From assembly GCA_949987705.1 (NCBI GenBank), contig CATLJY010000058.1, positions 44,772 through 108,771 on the forward strand: a stretch of DNA of 64,000 nucleotides. The letters run 5' to 3'. Below, piece by piece: positions 24,214 through 36,077 of this stretch (the first letter of the stretch is position 1; every line of letters begins with the position of its first letter). Below the pieces are notes generated by a model. That model did no database searches and was not told where the DNA came from. It saw only the letters and a list, made by a program, of their open reading frames with translations. Origin of the DNA: Thereva unica. Its lineage: Eukaryota; Arthropoda; Insecta; Diptera; Therevidae. A program made the position numbers and the translations under genes.

Positions 24214-25165
24214 GTCCCACATAAACTTACAAAGCGGCCGGCTGCGGTTAGGTCTTGGATAGACGAACAAAAAATCGTATGGGTGGGGGGGGAAATCGTA
24301 ACGGTTTAGCCGCTAGGGCGTTTTGAAGTTTTTTTGCTAGAGTTTTACCTATCACCCTATATTTTTGTAACCGTCTAACCTATTGTCAAGGTTTTGGTAC
24401 CAGTGCACGCAGAATTCCTCCACCTTTCTACAACGGTAAAAATAATGGTCCTATCTTATAAACTTTTGGAGTTATGAGTCGCCAAAGTCAAAATTTTGAA
24501 TTTTTTTCACTAAAATTTCAACTAAAACCACCTTTTTCTCCAAAAAATACGTGATAAACCTAAATTTTTTTTTTCCAAAATTAAAAAGTTTGGACAATTT
24601 CCTATAAATAATGTATTACAACTTTTACGCCGCAGCTTCTATTTTTGAAGTTATAAGCATTTTTAATGTTGAAATTGGCTCTATTTCGTCCTTTTTTAGT
24701 ACTTTTCCATCTGAACTTTGTCGAAAAGTGCCAAATAAGCATCGAAATTAACTTTAAAATTGCTTATAACTTCTAAAGTAAAGGCCCTAGAATAAAACTT
24801 GTAATACATAATTTATAGGAAATTGTCCAAACTTTTTAATTTTGGAAAAAAAATTTAGGTTTATCACGTATTTTTTGCAGAAAAAGGTGGTTTTAGTTGA
24901 AATTTTAGTGAAAAAAATACAAAATTTTGACTTTGGCGACTCATAACTCCGACTCGGAATTCTGCGTGCACTGGTACCAAAACCTTGACAATAGGTTATA
25001 CGGTTACAAAAATATAGGGTGATATGTAAAACTCTAGCAAAAAAACTTCAAAACGCCCCAGCGGCTAAACCGTTACGATTTCCCCCCCCCCACCCATTCG
25101 ATTTTTTGTTCGTCTATCCAAGACCTATCCACAGCCGGCCGCTTTGTAAGTTTATGTGGGACACC

Positions 25166-25167
<2 letters not shown>
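24210..25167. mobile_element. Foldback element, arms about 450 bp
   Basis: It starts GGGTGTCCCACATAAACTTA and ends with the complement TAAGTTTATGTGGGACACCC. The two arms match over almost the whole 958 bp, with a loop of about 60 bp near 24680-24740. A C/G homopolymer (GGGGGGGG / CCCCCCCCCC) lies in each arm. No coding capacity. A copy of one arm is at 44589-44985. Confidence 0.88.

Positions 25168-25168
<1 letters not shown>

Positions 25169-25258
<90 letters not shown>
25169..25258. repeat. (TA)n microsatellite
   Basis: TA repeats with one CC interruption, ending at the A that precedes the Helitron 5' TC at 25259. Confidence 0.95.
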
Positions 25259-25261
<3 letters not shown>

Positions 25262-25441
25262 ATAATATAAAAATGAATCGCTAAATGTGTTGGTAAGCGC
25301 AAAACTCGAGAACGGCTGGACCTATTGAATTAATTTTTTTTTTTGAATATTCGTTGAAGTACGAGGATGGTTCTTACGGAGAGAAAAATTTAAAAAATTG
25401 CCTGAAAAAACAAAAAAATGGTAATTTTAGGAATTTTCACT

Positions 25442-25590
25442 TCATTTTAGTTTCAATAGCTTCATGGCCTACCTATTGTTTGACAAATGTAAAATTGTCA
25501 TTAAATTGAATCATTACATTTAATGAAAATTTCAAATTTACGCAGCTGTCAAACAATAGGTAGGCCATGACGCTATTGAAACTAAAATGA
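25442..25590. repeat. 149-bp hairpin shared by three Helitrons
   Basis: Arms of about 43 bp (starting TCATTTTAGTTTCAATAGC) pair across a 63-bp AT-rich loop. The arms carry TAGGTAGGCCATGA and its complement. Copies of equal length sit at 30086-30234 and 60473-60621, always between the array and the 5' end. Confidence 0.92.
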
Positions 25591-27240
25591 TCCATGGCGG
25601 CCGTCTCAAGAGGGCGGTGTACCACTTTCTTCACAACCACCTCGACATGGGTATCAAATGAAAGGGTATGATAAGTAAAATACAATAAGCAATGTAGTAT
25701 ACAAAATATATCTTTAGATCCATGGCGGCCGTCTAAAGAGGCCGGATTACCACTTTCTTCACAACCCTATCAAAATGGGTATCAAATTAAAGGGTATGAT
25801 AAGTAGAATACAATAAGCAATGTAGTAGACTCAATATACCGATTCATGGCGGCCGACGCAAGACCCATGTTCTTTGAGGCATTTCATCTGTGTAAAATTC
25901 ATATCTGAAGGAAAGGTCTCGGGCTCCGTGAGGTTTATAGCAAAATTTCAATAGAAAAGCAGGCGTTTGGTCCATAGCAGCCATCTCAAGAGGGCGGATT
26001 ACCATTTTCTTTACAACCCCTCGACATGGATATCAAATGAAAGGGTATGGTAAGTAGAACACCAAAGGCAATATAGTATACTCAATATATCGTTTGGTCC
26101 ATGGCAGTCATCTCAAGAGAGCAGATGACCATTATCTTCACAACCCCTTCGAAATGGGTATCCAATGAAAGAGTATGATAAGTAGAACAATATAAGCAAT
26201 ATAGTATACTCAATATGTCGCTTGGTCCATAGCGGCCACCTCAAGAATGCGGATTACCATTTTCTTCACAACACCTTCGACATGGATATCAAATGAAAGA
26301 GTATGACAAGGAGAACACCATAGGCAATATAGTATACTCAATATATCGGTGGTCCATGGCGATCATCTCAAGCGGGCGGACTACCGTTTTCTTCACAACC
26401 CTTTCGAGATGGGTATCAAATGAGAGAGTATGATAAGTAGAACACATAAGCAATATAGTATACTCAATATATCGTTTGGCCCATAGCGGCCATCTCCAAA
26501 GGTTGGATTACCATTATCTTCACACCCCTCGACATGGATTTCAAATGAAAGGGTATGATAAGTAGAACACCATAAGCAATATAGTATACTCAATATATCG
26601 TTTGGTCCATGGCGGTCATCTGAAGAGGGCGGATGATCATTTTCTTCACTACCCCCTCGACATTGGTATCAAATGAAAGGGCATTATAAGAACATTGCCA
26701 TAGACTGTGTCTTTAGATTCATGGCGGCCATCTCAAGAGGGCGGGATACCATTTTCTTCACAACACCCGAGACATGGGTATCACATGAAAGGCTATGAAA
26801 AGTAGAACACCATAAGCAATATAGTATACTCAATTTATAATTTGGTCCATGGCGGCCATCTCAAAAGGGCGGTTTACCATTTTCTTCACAACACCCGAGA
26901 CATGGGTATCAAATGAAAGGCTATGATAAGTAGAACAATATAAGCAATATAGTATACTCAATATATCGTTTGGTAAATGGCGGTCATCTCCAGAGGGCGG
27001 ATTACCATTTTCTTCACAACCCCTTCGAGATGGGTATCAAATGAAAGAGTATGATAAGTAGAACACCATATGCAATATAGTATACTCAATATATCGTTTG
27101 GTCCATAGCGCCATCTCAAGAGGGCGTATTAATATTTTCTTTACAACCCCTTCGACATGGGTATCAAATGAAAGAGTATGATAAGTAGAACACCATAGGT
27201 AATATAGTATACTCAATATATCATTTGGTCCATGGCGGTC
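25591..27240 (-). repeat. Two 128-bp-unit arrays, interrupted at 25840-25970
   Basis: About a dozen units in the orientation opposite to those at 27.5-30 kb. Units after 25970 differ by many substitutions (TCGTTTGGTCCATGGCGG type), while the first two or three match the 27.5-kb array closely. The interruption is the chimeric junction described for the Helitron. Confidence 0.9.
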
Positions 27241-27363
27241 ATCTCCCAAAATCAATTTTCACAGATTTGTTCTTTTTTCACTATATCATTTTCCTATCGC
27301 AGACTGTGTCCCCATAATCTTATTTCATTGAAAGGCGTTGCAACGCACGCGGGTTTTTGCTAG

Positions 27364-27383
27364 TATATATATATATATATATA
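27364..27383. repeat. (TA)n spacer between two facing Helitrons
   Basis: Twenty base pairs of TA repeats separate the 3' ends of the plus and minus Helitrons, both bounded by the A|T insertion site. Confidence 0.9.
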
Positions 27384-27534
27384 CTAGCTGGGACCCGGTG
27401 CGCCTACGCTGCACCCATAAGTCAATAATAAACAATAAAAACCATCCATTGACTTAATATTTTTCGAGATATGAATTTTACACAGATGAAATGCCTCAAA
27501 GAACATGGGTCTTGCGTCGGCCGCCATGAATCGG

Positions 27535-30085
27535 TATATTGAGTCTACTACATTGCTTATTGTATTCTACTTATCATACCCTTTCATTTGATACCCATGT
27601 CGAGGTGGTTGTAAAGAAAGTGGTAATTAGGCCTCTTGAGACGGCCGCCATGGATCTAAAGATATATTTTGTATACTACATTGCTTATTGTATTCTACTT
27701 ATCATACCCTTTCATTTGATACCCATGTCGAGGTGGTTGTGAAGAAAGTGGTACCCCGCCCTCTTGAGACGGCCGTCATGGATCTAAAGATATATTTTGT
27801 ATACTACATTGCTTATTGTATTCTACTTATCATATCCTTTCATTTGATACCCATGTCGAGGTGGTTGTGAAGAAAGTGGTACCCCGCCCTCTTGAGACGG
27901 CCGCCATGGATCTAAAGATATATTTTGTATACTACATTGCTTATTGTATTCTACTTATCATACCCTTTCATTTGATACCTATGTCGAGGTGGTTGTGAAG
28001 AAAGTGGTACCCCGCCCTCTTGAGACGGCCGCCATGGATCTAAAGATATATTTTGTATACTACATTGCTTATTGTATTCTACTTATCATACCCTTTCATT
28101 TGATACCCATGTCGAGGTGGTTGTGAAGAAAGTGGTACCCCGCCCTCTTGAGACGGCCGCCATGGATCTAAAGATATATTTTGTATACTACATTGCTTAT
28201 GGTATTGTACTTAACATACCCTTTCATTTGATACCCATGTTGAGGTGGTTGTGAAGAAAGTGGTAATCCGGCCTCTTGAGATGGCCGCCAAGGTTCTAAA
28301 GATATATTTTGTATACTACATTGCTTATTGTATTCTACTTATCATACCTTTCATTTGATACCCATGTCGAGGTGGTTGTGAAGAAAGTGGTAATCCGGCC
28401 TCTTGAGACGGCCGCCATGGATCTAAAGATATATTTTGTATACTATATTGCTTATTGTATTCTACTTATCATACCCTTTCATTTGATACCCATGTCGAGG
28501 TGGTTGTGAAGAAAGTGGTACCCCGCCCTCTTGAGACGGCCGCCATGGATCTAAAGATATATTTTGTATACTACATTGCTTATTGTATTCTACTTAACAT
28601 ACCCTTTCATTTGATACCCATGTTGAGGTGGTTGTGAAGAAAGTGGTAATCCGGCCTCTTGAGACGGCCGCCATGGATCTAAAGATATATTTTGTATACT
28701 ACATTGCTTATTGTATTCTACTTAACATACCCTTTCATTTGATACCCATGGCGAGGTGGTTGTGAAGAAAGTGGTAATCCGGCCTCTTGAGACGGCCGCC
28801 ATGGATCTAAAGATATATTTTGTATACTACATTGCTTATTGTATTCTACTTATCATACCTTTTCATTTGATACCCATGTCGAGGTGGTTGTGAAGAAAGT
28901 GGTACCCCGCCCTCTTGAGACGGCCGCCATGGATCTAAAGATATATTTTGAATACTACATTGCTTATTGTATTCTACTTAACATACCCTTTCATTTGATA
29001 CCCATGTTGAGGTGGTTGTGAAGAAAGTGGTAATCCGGCTTCTTGAGACGGCCGCCATGGATCTAAAGATATATTTTGTATACTACATTGCTTATTGTAT
29101 TCTACTTATCATACCCTTTCATTTGATACCCATGTCGAGGTGGTTGTGAAGATAGTGGTAATCCGGCCTCTTGAGACGGCCGCCATGGATCTAAAGATAT
29201 ATTTTGTATACTACATTGTTTATTATATTCTACTTATCATACCCTTTCATTTGATACCCATGTCGAGGTGGTTGTGAAGAAAGTGGTACCCCACCCTCTT
29301 GAGACGGCCGCCATGGATCTAAAGATATAGTTTGTATACTACATTGCTTATTGTATTCTACTTAACATACCCTTTCATTTGATACCCATGTTGAGGTGGT
29401 TGTGAAGAAAGTAGTAATCCGGCCGCTTGAGACGGCCGCCATGGATCTAAAGATATATTTTGTATACTACATTGCTTATTGTATTCTACTTATCATACCC
29501 TTTCATTTGATACCCATGTCGAGGTGGTTGTGAAGAAAGTGGTACCCCGCCCTCTTGAGACGGCCGCCATGGATCTAAAGATATATTTTGTATACTACAT
29601 TGCTTATTGTATTGTACTTAACATACCCTTTCATTTGATACCCATGTTGAGGTGGTTGTGAAGAAAGTGTTAATCCAGCCTCTTGAGACGGCCGCCATGG
29701 ATCTAAAGATATATTTTGTATACTACATTGCTTATTGTATTCTACTTATCATACCCTTTCATTTGATACCCATGTCGAGGTGGTTGTGAAGAAAGTGGTA
29801 CCCCGCCCTCTTGAGACGGCCGCCATGGATCTAAAGATATATTTTGTATACTACATTGCTTATTGTATTGTACTTAACATACCCTTTCATTTGATACCCA
29901 TGTTGAGGTGGTTGTGAAGAAAGTGGTAATCCGGCCTCTTGAGACGGCCGCCATGGATCTAAAGATATATTTTGTATACTACATTGCTTATTGTATTCTA
30001 CTTATCATACCCTTTCATTTGATACCCATGTCGAGGTGGTTGTGAAGAAAGTGGTACACCGCCTTCTTGAGACGGCCGCCATGGA
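27535..30085 (+). repeat. Tandem array of 128-bp units, about 20 copies
   Basis: Units recur every 128 bp (for example GTCGAGGTGG at 27727 and 27855). Two variants are mixed: ATGTCGAGG..ACCCCGCCC and ATGTTGAGG..AATCCGGCC. They alternate in the 28.8-30.1 kb part. Nearly every unit holds GGCCGCCATGG. Confidence 0.95.
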
Positions 30086-30234
30086 TCATTTTAGTTTCAA
30101 TAGCGTCATGGCCTACCTATTGTTTGACAGCTGCGTAAATTTGAAATTTTCATTAAATGTAATGATTCAATTTAATGACAATTTTACGTTTGTCAAACAA
30201 TAGGTAGGCCATGAAGCTATTGAAACTAAAATGA
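30086..30234. repeat. 149-bp hairpin, copy 2
   Basis: Same structure and length as 25442-25590, in inverted orientation relative to it, next to the array. The flank towards the 5' end agrees with the other copies only up to a T-run at 30259-30266. Confidence 0.92.
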
Positions 30235-30420
30235 AGTGAAAATTCCTAAAATTACCATTTTTTTTGGATTTTGGATCAGTTTTTCTGGTTAAAGGTATAA
30301 AAAATAGCCTACGACCTATTCTCAGACCTACCAAATATACACAAAAAATTTCATGCAAATTGGTCAACCCGTTTCGGAGGAGTACGGTAACAAACACTGT
30401 GACACGAGATTTTTATAGAT

Positions 30421-30422
30421 AT

Positions 30423-30463
<41 letters not shown>

Positions 30464-30483
30464 TATATATATGCATATATATA
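30421..30483. repeat. (TA)n microsatellite
   Basis: TA repeats with GGTATATATATGCATATATAT imperfections, between the Helitron 5' end and the LTR at 30484. Confidence 0.9.
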
Positions 30484-30661
30484 TGTGGGATCTAACAACG
30501 TGAACGCACCCCACATAATATGCGCTACACGAGGATCGCCCTACAGAGGAAGATATAGACGTGCCCGGAAAAGAAAAAAGAAGAAGAAGAACGGTGATGA
30601 GTGTCAAAGAATGGACATCGGCTCCATGCGTATTTTTTAAAAGCTATTTTAATATCTCACA
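30484..30661 (+). repeat. 5' LTR of outer element, 178 bp
   Basis: Starts TGTGGGATCTAACAACGTG and ends TTTTAATATCTCACA. It matches 44379-44556 at all but a few positions. It is short for a gypsy LTR and holds an AAGAAGAAGAA purine run. Confidence 0.93.
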
Positions 30662-30668
30662 TAATTTC

Positions 30669-30686
30669 TGGGGGCTCAACCGGGAT
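30669..30686 (+). other. Primer-binding site of outer element
   Basis: TGGGGGCTCAACCGGGAT starts 7 nt after the LTR. It begins TGG, as expected for pairing with a tRNA 3' CCA, and resembles tRNA-Pro-type sites at 16 of 18 positions as I remember that consensus. Confidence 0.7.
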
Positions 30687-31110
30687 CTGGATATTTCGAG
30701 ATCTGGATATTTCGGGATTTGGAGATTCCTGACCTAAGTGACATTGCTGTGCATGTGCAGGCGCTCCAGCAAAGTGTGGAGGCCCAAAATATTCCAAGAA
30801 TAATTAGGAAGGTAATAAGAAGCAGTATTAGCAAGGAATATATTAAGAAGCATTATTGCGAGGTACAAACGTACAGAGAAAGTCTGTGGCACCCCACAGG
30901 CCAAAAGGTAACCTATAAAAATTTTTTTGGCATGAGGTAATAATTATTATGATAAGGGCGGTGAGATAAAATATTTTTTAGAAAGAATAAGTGAGAAGGC
31001 TTAGGTATCAAAACTGCGAAAAGGCAATGAATGCACGATATCGAGTGTAATTACATCATATAATTATATTCCTTGATCGCGGGTATTATTTTATTTAGCT
31101 TTTGTAGGCC
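30687..31110 (+). other. Leader of outer element
   Basis: Untranslated leader between primer-binding site and gag. It holds one open stretch of 73 codons (30719-30940) that I do not recognise. Confidence 0.5.
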
Positions 31111-34100
31111 ATGGGGAAAAATCGGAAAAAAATATTGTCCAGTACCCGAAGATGTGTTTCAGCTCACGACAATGATTCCACCAGCGAAACGGTAGATACT
31201 TTAAAACAGGAATTAGAGCGTAGGGACGCGACTATTATAGAAATGCGGGAGAAATTGAAAGAGCAGGAGATTGAAAATCTAAAAAAACAGATAGAATGGC
31301 TCCAAGGTTCACTTCAAATAGAAACACTTTGTCGCCTGAATATAATAGAGTCGCCGATAACCTGTCTTTTGCTGACATCGAGCAATCGGTAACCAAATTT
31401 AGCGGATGTGAAGGCGAAATCAGCGTGCAGGCATGGGTCAATGATTTTGAAAGTACTGCTGTGATTTTCGTATGGTCGCCACTGAAACAGGTAGTTTACG
31501 CCAAACGTTGTTTAGAGGGGCCGGCGAAATTAGCTATCAAGACTCAGGATGGACTCAATACATGGGTAGATTTAAAGACGTTCCTGCTTACTGAATTCAA
31601 AGTAAATGAAAACGCTGCAGAGCTACATGAGCAGCTCCGCAAGCGGAGGAAAAAGCCAAATGAGACCTATGAAGAATATTTCCTGGTCGTCCGAGAGCTA
31701 GGTAGAAGAGCCAGATTAGAAGACAATGCAGTAAACAAGTACACTATTGACGGAATCGACGATAATGAAAATGCAAAACTGTTGTTATATGGTGCAAATG
31801 ATATTTCCACGTTTAAGGAGAAGCTTAGAGTGTTCGCGCAAATCTGCTCAAATAGCCAGCGAAAACCAACAAACAAATATAACTCGGAGGTAAAGAAAAA
31901 AGGTGCCGAAGGTAAACAAGTTAGGTGTTATGCGTGTGGCAGTATAGGTCACTTAGCACAACGGTGTCCAAAAAACAACCATGGCAATAAATGCTTCATC
32001 TGTAATTTATTCGGGCACAAAAGTGCCGATTGTCCTAAGAAGAATGAAAAGCAAACTGGAAAAGAAGTCGTGGTGCTGGATGCCCAAACTACATTAAGAG
32101 AAAATATGTTAAAACGCATAGTGGTTCATAACGCAGAAGTCAATGCTTTCATTGACACTGGAAGCGCATTAAGTCTGATCACCGAAGAAGTACACAAAAA
32201 AATGGGTAGTCCAACCTTCACTTGTCCCATCACATTCCATGGAGTAGGTTGGGAAGAATTTCCAACTGTCGGTTCATTTATTGCAGAAGTAATCATCGAT
32301 AAGCACGAGTATAAAGAAAAATTCCATGTTGCTCCGAAAAACACTTTACCGAAACCCGTTATTGTTGGCAGAACTCTACTGGACAGAACAAAGTTAACGG
32401 TCACTCCCGAAAGTATTGGCATTGAACCATATTTTCAAGTATCTGATGAATTTTTATGTTTACAATTAGAAGTAAGTGAAGAGCTGGATATAGACTCGAC
32501 TTCCACCGACGTTTACAGAGATGATGTGATCAAAATGGTTAAAGCTTACACGCCGATGAAGACGACTAACGCCAAGGATTTTAAGATGCAGATTATAGTG
32601 CAGGATGGAACTCCCATTCAACAAAGACCAAGGAGACTTTCCAAATACGAACTAGAGTTGGTAGATAACCAAATCGCAGAGTGGTTAGCTGAGGGCATCA
32701 TTACGGAAAGCACGTCAGATTTTAGTAGTCCCATTGTACTTGCAAAGAAGAAAGATGGTACCATCAGAATCTGCATTGATTATCGTCGTCTCAATAAAGT
32801 AATTGTTAGAGATCATTTCCCTCTCCCCTTAATAGAAGACCAGATAGACAGACTGTTGGATGCTAGGATATTTACGACCTTAGATTTGAGAAATGGCTTC
32901 TTTCACATGCCAATCGAGAAGGAATCGAGGAAGTACACATCTTTTGTAACGCCCAATGGTCAATATGAGTTCACAAGAGCTCCTTTTGGCTTGTGCATAT
33001 CGCCTACCCAATTTCAAAAATTTATTAATGTAATTTTTACATCACTGATTAGAGCTGGAAAAATTCTAATCTACATTGACGACATTATTATTCCATCCAA
33101 GACTGAGAAGGAAGCAGTACACACGTTACAGGAAGTATTAAGCGTGGCTGAAGAAAACGGACTGGATATTAAATGGAGTAAATGTAAATTTTTAAAAAAA
33201 AGAGTGTCATACTTGGGTTACGAAATTGAAGACGGAAAAGTTTCTCCAGGCACAGAAAAAATATCTGCAGTCGAACACTTCCCGCAACCAAAAAATATCA
33301 AAGGAGTACAGAGCTTCTTGGGGCTCACGGGGTACTTCCGAAAATTTATTGAGGATTATGCCATAATAGCTCGCCCTCTGTCAGACATGCTTAGGAACAA
33401 CAATGAAAAATTTCAATTCGGGGAGCTCCAACAAAGAGCATTTAAGGAACTCAAGAGAAGGCTGTGTCAGAAACCTGTGTTAAGAATCTACGACGCAAAC
33501 CTGAAAACAGAACTGCATACTGACGCTAGCAAATTGGGGTATGGGCAATATTATTGCAACGATCCGTTGAGGAAGAAAAACTACACCCTGTATACTTTTA
33601 CAGCAAAAAGACATCGACCGTAGAAGAAAATTACAGTAGTTATATGTTAGAGGTCTTAGCAATCATAAACGCTCTAAAGAAGTTCAGGGTATACCTGGTA
33701 GGAGTACGGTTCAAGCTAGTAACCGACTGTGCTGCCTTCCGATGTACTATGGAAAAAAAGGAATTAACCCCTAAAGTTGCTAGATGGGCTATGTTTTTGT
33801 CAGAATTTGATTATGTGCTAGAACACAGACCAGGAGTGAGGATGAAGCACGTAGACGCGCTTAGCAGAAATCCGGTTGCAATTGTGGCCATAGCTGATAG
33901 TATGACATCACGAATTGAAACTGCACAGAAAAATGATCTCGCGCTAAAGGCTATAATTCAGATTTCAAGGAACCATGGCGAGTTTGAAGACTACGTCTTG
34001 GAAGGTGGAATACTGTTTAAATATGAAAATAACAACAAGCTACTAGCGGTGCCGAAAGCCATGCAGACAGAAGTAATTCGCGCAGAGCACGAAAAGGGAC

Positions 34101-34957
34101 ATTTTGGAGTCAGGAAAATGATGCATTCGTTGGGACAACAATATTACATTCCAAGAATTAAAAAGAAGTTAGAAAATTTTATAAGTTGTTGTATTCCTTG
34201 TATACTAGCGTCCAAGAGAGACCGTAAAGAGGGATTTTTGCATCCAATACCCAAGGGAACGGTCCCCTTGGAAACTTTCCATCTGGACCATCTAGGTCCT
34301 ATGACGAAAACGAAAAAAGGGTTACCAATACATTCTCGCTATTATAGACGGATTCAGCAAATCCGTATGGTTGTTCCCTACCAAAAGCACTGGAACAGCG
34401 GAAGTGCTTCAGAAGCTGCAGTTGCATCAAGGCACGTTCGGGAATCCGTCCAGAATAATCACCGATAGAGGTACTGCTTTTACCTCTTCAGCATTCAAGA
34501 ATTACTGTTCTGGCCAACAGATTCAGCAGGTTGTGATCACGACGGGGGTACCTAGATCGAACGGACAGGTGGAACGTCTACATAGTATAGCTATCTCCAT
34601 ATTGACGAAGCTAACCCTCCAAACAGAACAAGACTGGTATAAGCATCTGAATAAAGTACAGATTTGGATCAATGGGTCTCTTCAGAGAAGTATTGGAACA
34701 ACGCCCTTTGAACTACTTTTCGGCGTTAAACTAAAAAAGGCAGATGACCCGAATCTACCTGATAAGCTTCATGACGAAATCATGGCAGTATTTCAAGAGG
34801 AACGAGAAGAAAAAAGAAGACTAGCCGCTGAGAACATACAGAAAGCACAAGAAGAAAATACAAGAAGTTACAACAAAAAGAGAAGAAGCGCTACCAAATA
34901 CAAAATTGGAGACGTGGTAGCTATACGACGTACACTTTTCGGCACGGGTCTTAAGCT
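31111..34957 (+). pseudogene. gag-pol of outer gypsy-like element (frameshifted)
   Basis: A coiled-coil N-terminus (31111-31290, EMREKLKEQEIENLKKQIEW) gives way at an A7 run (31285-31291) to the main gag frame. The capsid-like part is followed by two CCHC knuckles, CYACGSIGHLAQRC and CFICNLFGHKSADC (31928-32035), and by protease FIDTGSALSLI (from 32149). The RT has DYRRLNKV, LDLRNGFFHMP and YIDD (33073-33084). A lost base near 33543 shifts RNase H to another frame (YFYSKKTSTVEENYS), and a further shift near 34330 affects integrase. Integrase shows HLDHLGP, ITDRGTAF and RSNGQVERLH. The end is displaced to 43521-43821 by the inserted element. Confidence 0.92.
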
Positions 34958-36077
34958 TGTAACAGCATAATGGCGCGATAAAATAGTGGGCGCCACTTAT
35001 GCGAGGTATTACCCCCTTAGCCACAAGCCCGGAAAAGCATGACCAAGGAGCCAATACCATACATAAGAAATGAAAAGAAAATCCGGAACTCCTACGCCGG
35101 CCACACGGAGTTATCTAGCTCGCCGGAGGGGTCGTGGGGTGTGTGGCCGGGGCTTACCGCGGTTGGTTCACCAATTACCTGTGCCTGGGCAACTTTGAAT
35201 TCCATCTACATACTTCGAAGGACCTCGCCTGCGCCTCGTCAAACCCTGAAAAGGAATTATCCCCCCTCAACCATTCCACCAAAAAAAATTTACCACATGG
35301 ACATTCTAATGTTTATAATCATTTAATATTCATCAACCCAAACAATACAATGAATAGTATCAACCACGACACTAGTTATTATTAATTGATCACACTCGAT
35401 TCAATCAACGTTACATTATTTCATTTTTATTTGTAGATACATATGCATGAAGCTCCAGATAAGAATAAAGCGCGCAGTACTGGCCAATACTCCTCGCTTT
35501 GTACAAACGATATTATAACCGCCCGTGTAACCTAACGAAACAACAAGTTACCGGAACCAATCAAAGAATAAAATATTTGGAGCAAAACAAATTCACCAAT
35601 AATGATAACTAAGAGTATAAAGTTAAGACTAACTACCATTAAAATTATAATTCAGTAATAAATTGTATTAATATATTTTAGTAAGAAATTAATTAGTAAT
35701 ATTTTAGTAATAAATTGTATTAATATATTTTAGTAAGAAATTATTTAGTAATATTTTAGTAATAAATTGTATTTAAAATTAAAGCAAAAAAAATTCTTGT
35801 TATGGTCTTTTGGTGTCAGTAAAACTTAATTTAGTTAAATCGTCATCAAATTGCAAAGAAAATTTGAAGTGAATGTCAATATTTGTATTTTTTATTTCTG
35901 GAAATTGCTGGTTGTTCTCTTCGATAGCCTTCCAAGCTGGCCAATAATTTTTCCTTTGTTTCGTTGCAGTTTGGTTTTCTGTGCCCTGCTCTACAGAACC
36001 GTAGACAGGAAGCAATATGAAATTGCAAGTACAATTGATGGTGTACCCACAATTAAATTTTATTTTCTCCAGTCGTT
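34958..36077 (-). repeat. Truncated 3' LTR of the inserted element
   Basis: Identical in type to 41013-42957, without the MITE. About 560 bp corresponding to 42958-43516 are missing, cut at TCGTTATATCCG. A 52-bp AT-rich unit (AGTAATAAATTGTATTAAT) is repeated at 35655-35775. Confidence 0.9.

Larger units (their letters stand above)
25259..27363 (+). mobile_element. Chimeric Helitron with 128-bp satellite (5' type A, 3' type I)
   Basis: It starts TCTATAATATAAAAATGAAT at 25259 after A, and ends GCACGCGGGTTTTTGCTAG at 27363 before T. In order it contains the 5' end, a 149-bp hairpin (25442-25590), two to three 128-bp units, then sequence identical to the pre-terminal part of the Helitrons at 27384 and 56878 up to ATTCATATCT (25906). 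From 25907 it switches to GGAAAGGTCTCGGGCTCCG, the 5' region of the coding Helitron (3177 onward). A second, more diverged array follows, and then a 3' end nearly identical to 6037-6140. Confidence 0.88.
27384..30419 (-). mobile_element. Helitron with 128-bp satellite (5' type B, 3' type II)
   Basis: On the minus strand it starts TCTATAAAAATCTCGTGTCA (5' end at 30419) and ends GGCGCACCGGGTCCCAGCTAG region (3' end at 27384). Flanks are A (27383) and T (30420). A subterminal hairpin GGTGC..GCACC precedes CTAG. The 5' 150 bp differ completely from those of the 25259 and 56878 elements, whereas hairpin, array and 3' end match the 56878 element. No transposition genes; non-autonomous. Confidence 0.88.

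Noticed and set aside
27640..27660. Kozak-like GCCGCCATGG in every satellite unit as a translation start
   Set aside because: No stable reading frame follows across units. The motif is better explained as an ancestral sequence feature or a YY1-like site.
27539..30203. Ladder of about 60-codon ORFs in the 128-bp arrays (also 57310-60590)
   Set aside because: They are by-products of the repeat. The period of 128 is not a multiple of three, so the same DNA is read in changing frames, and the ORFs just span 1.4 units each.
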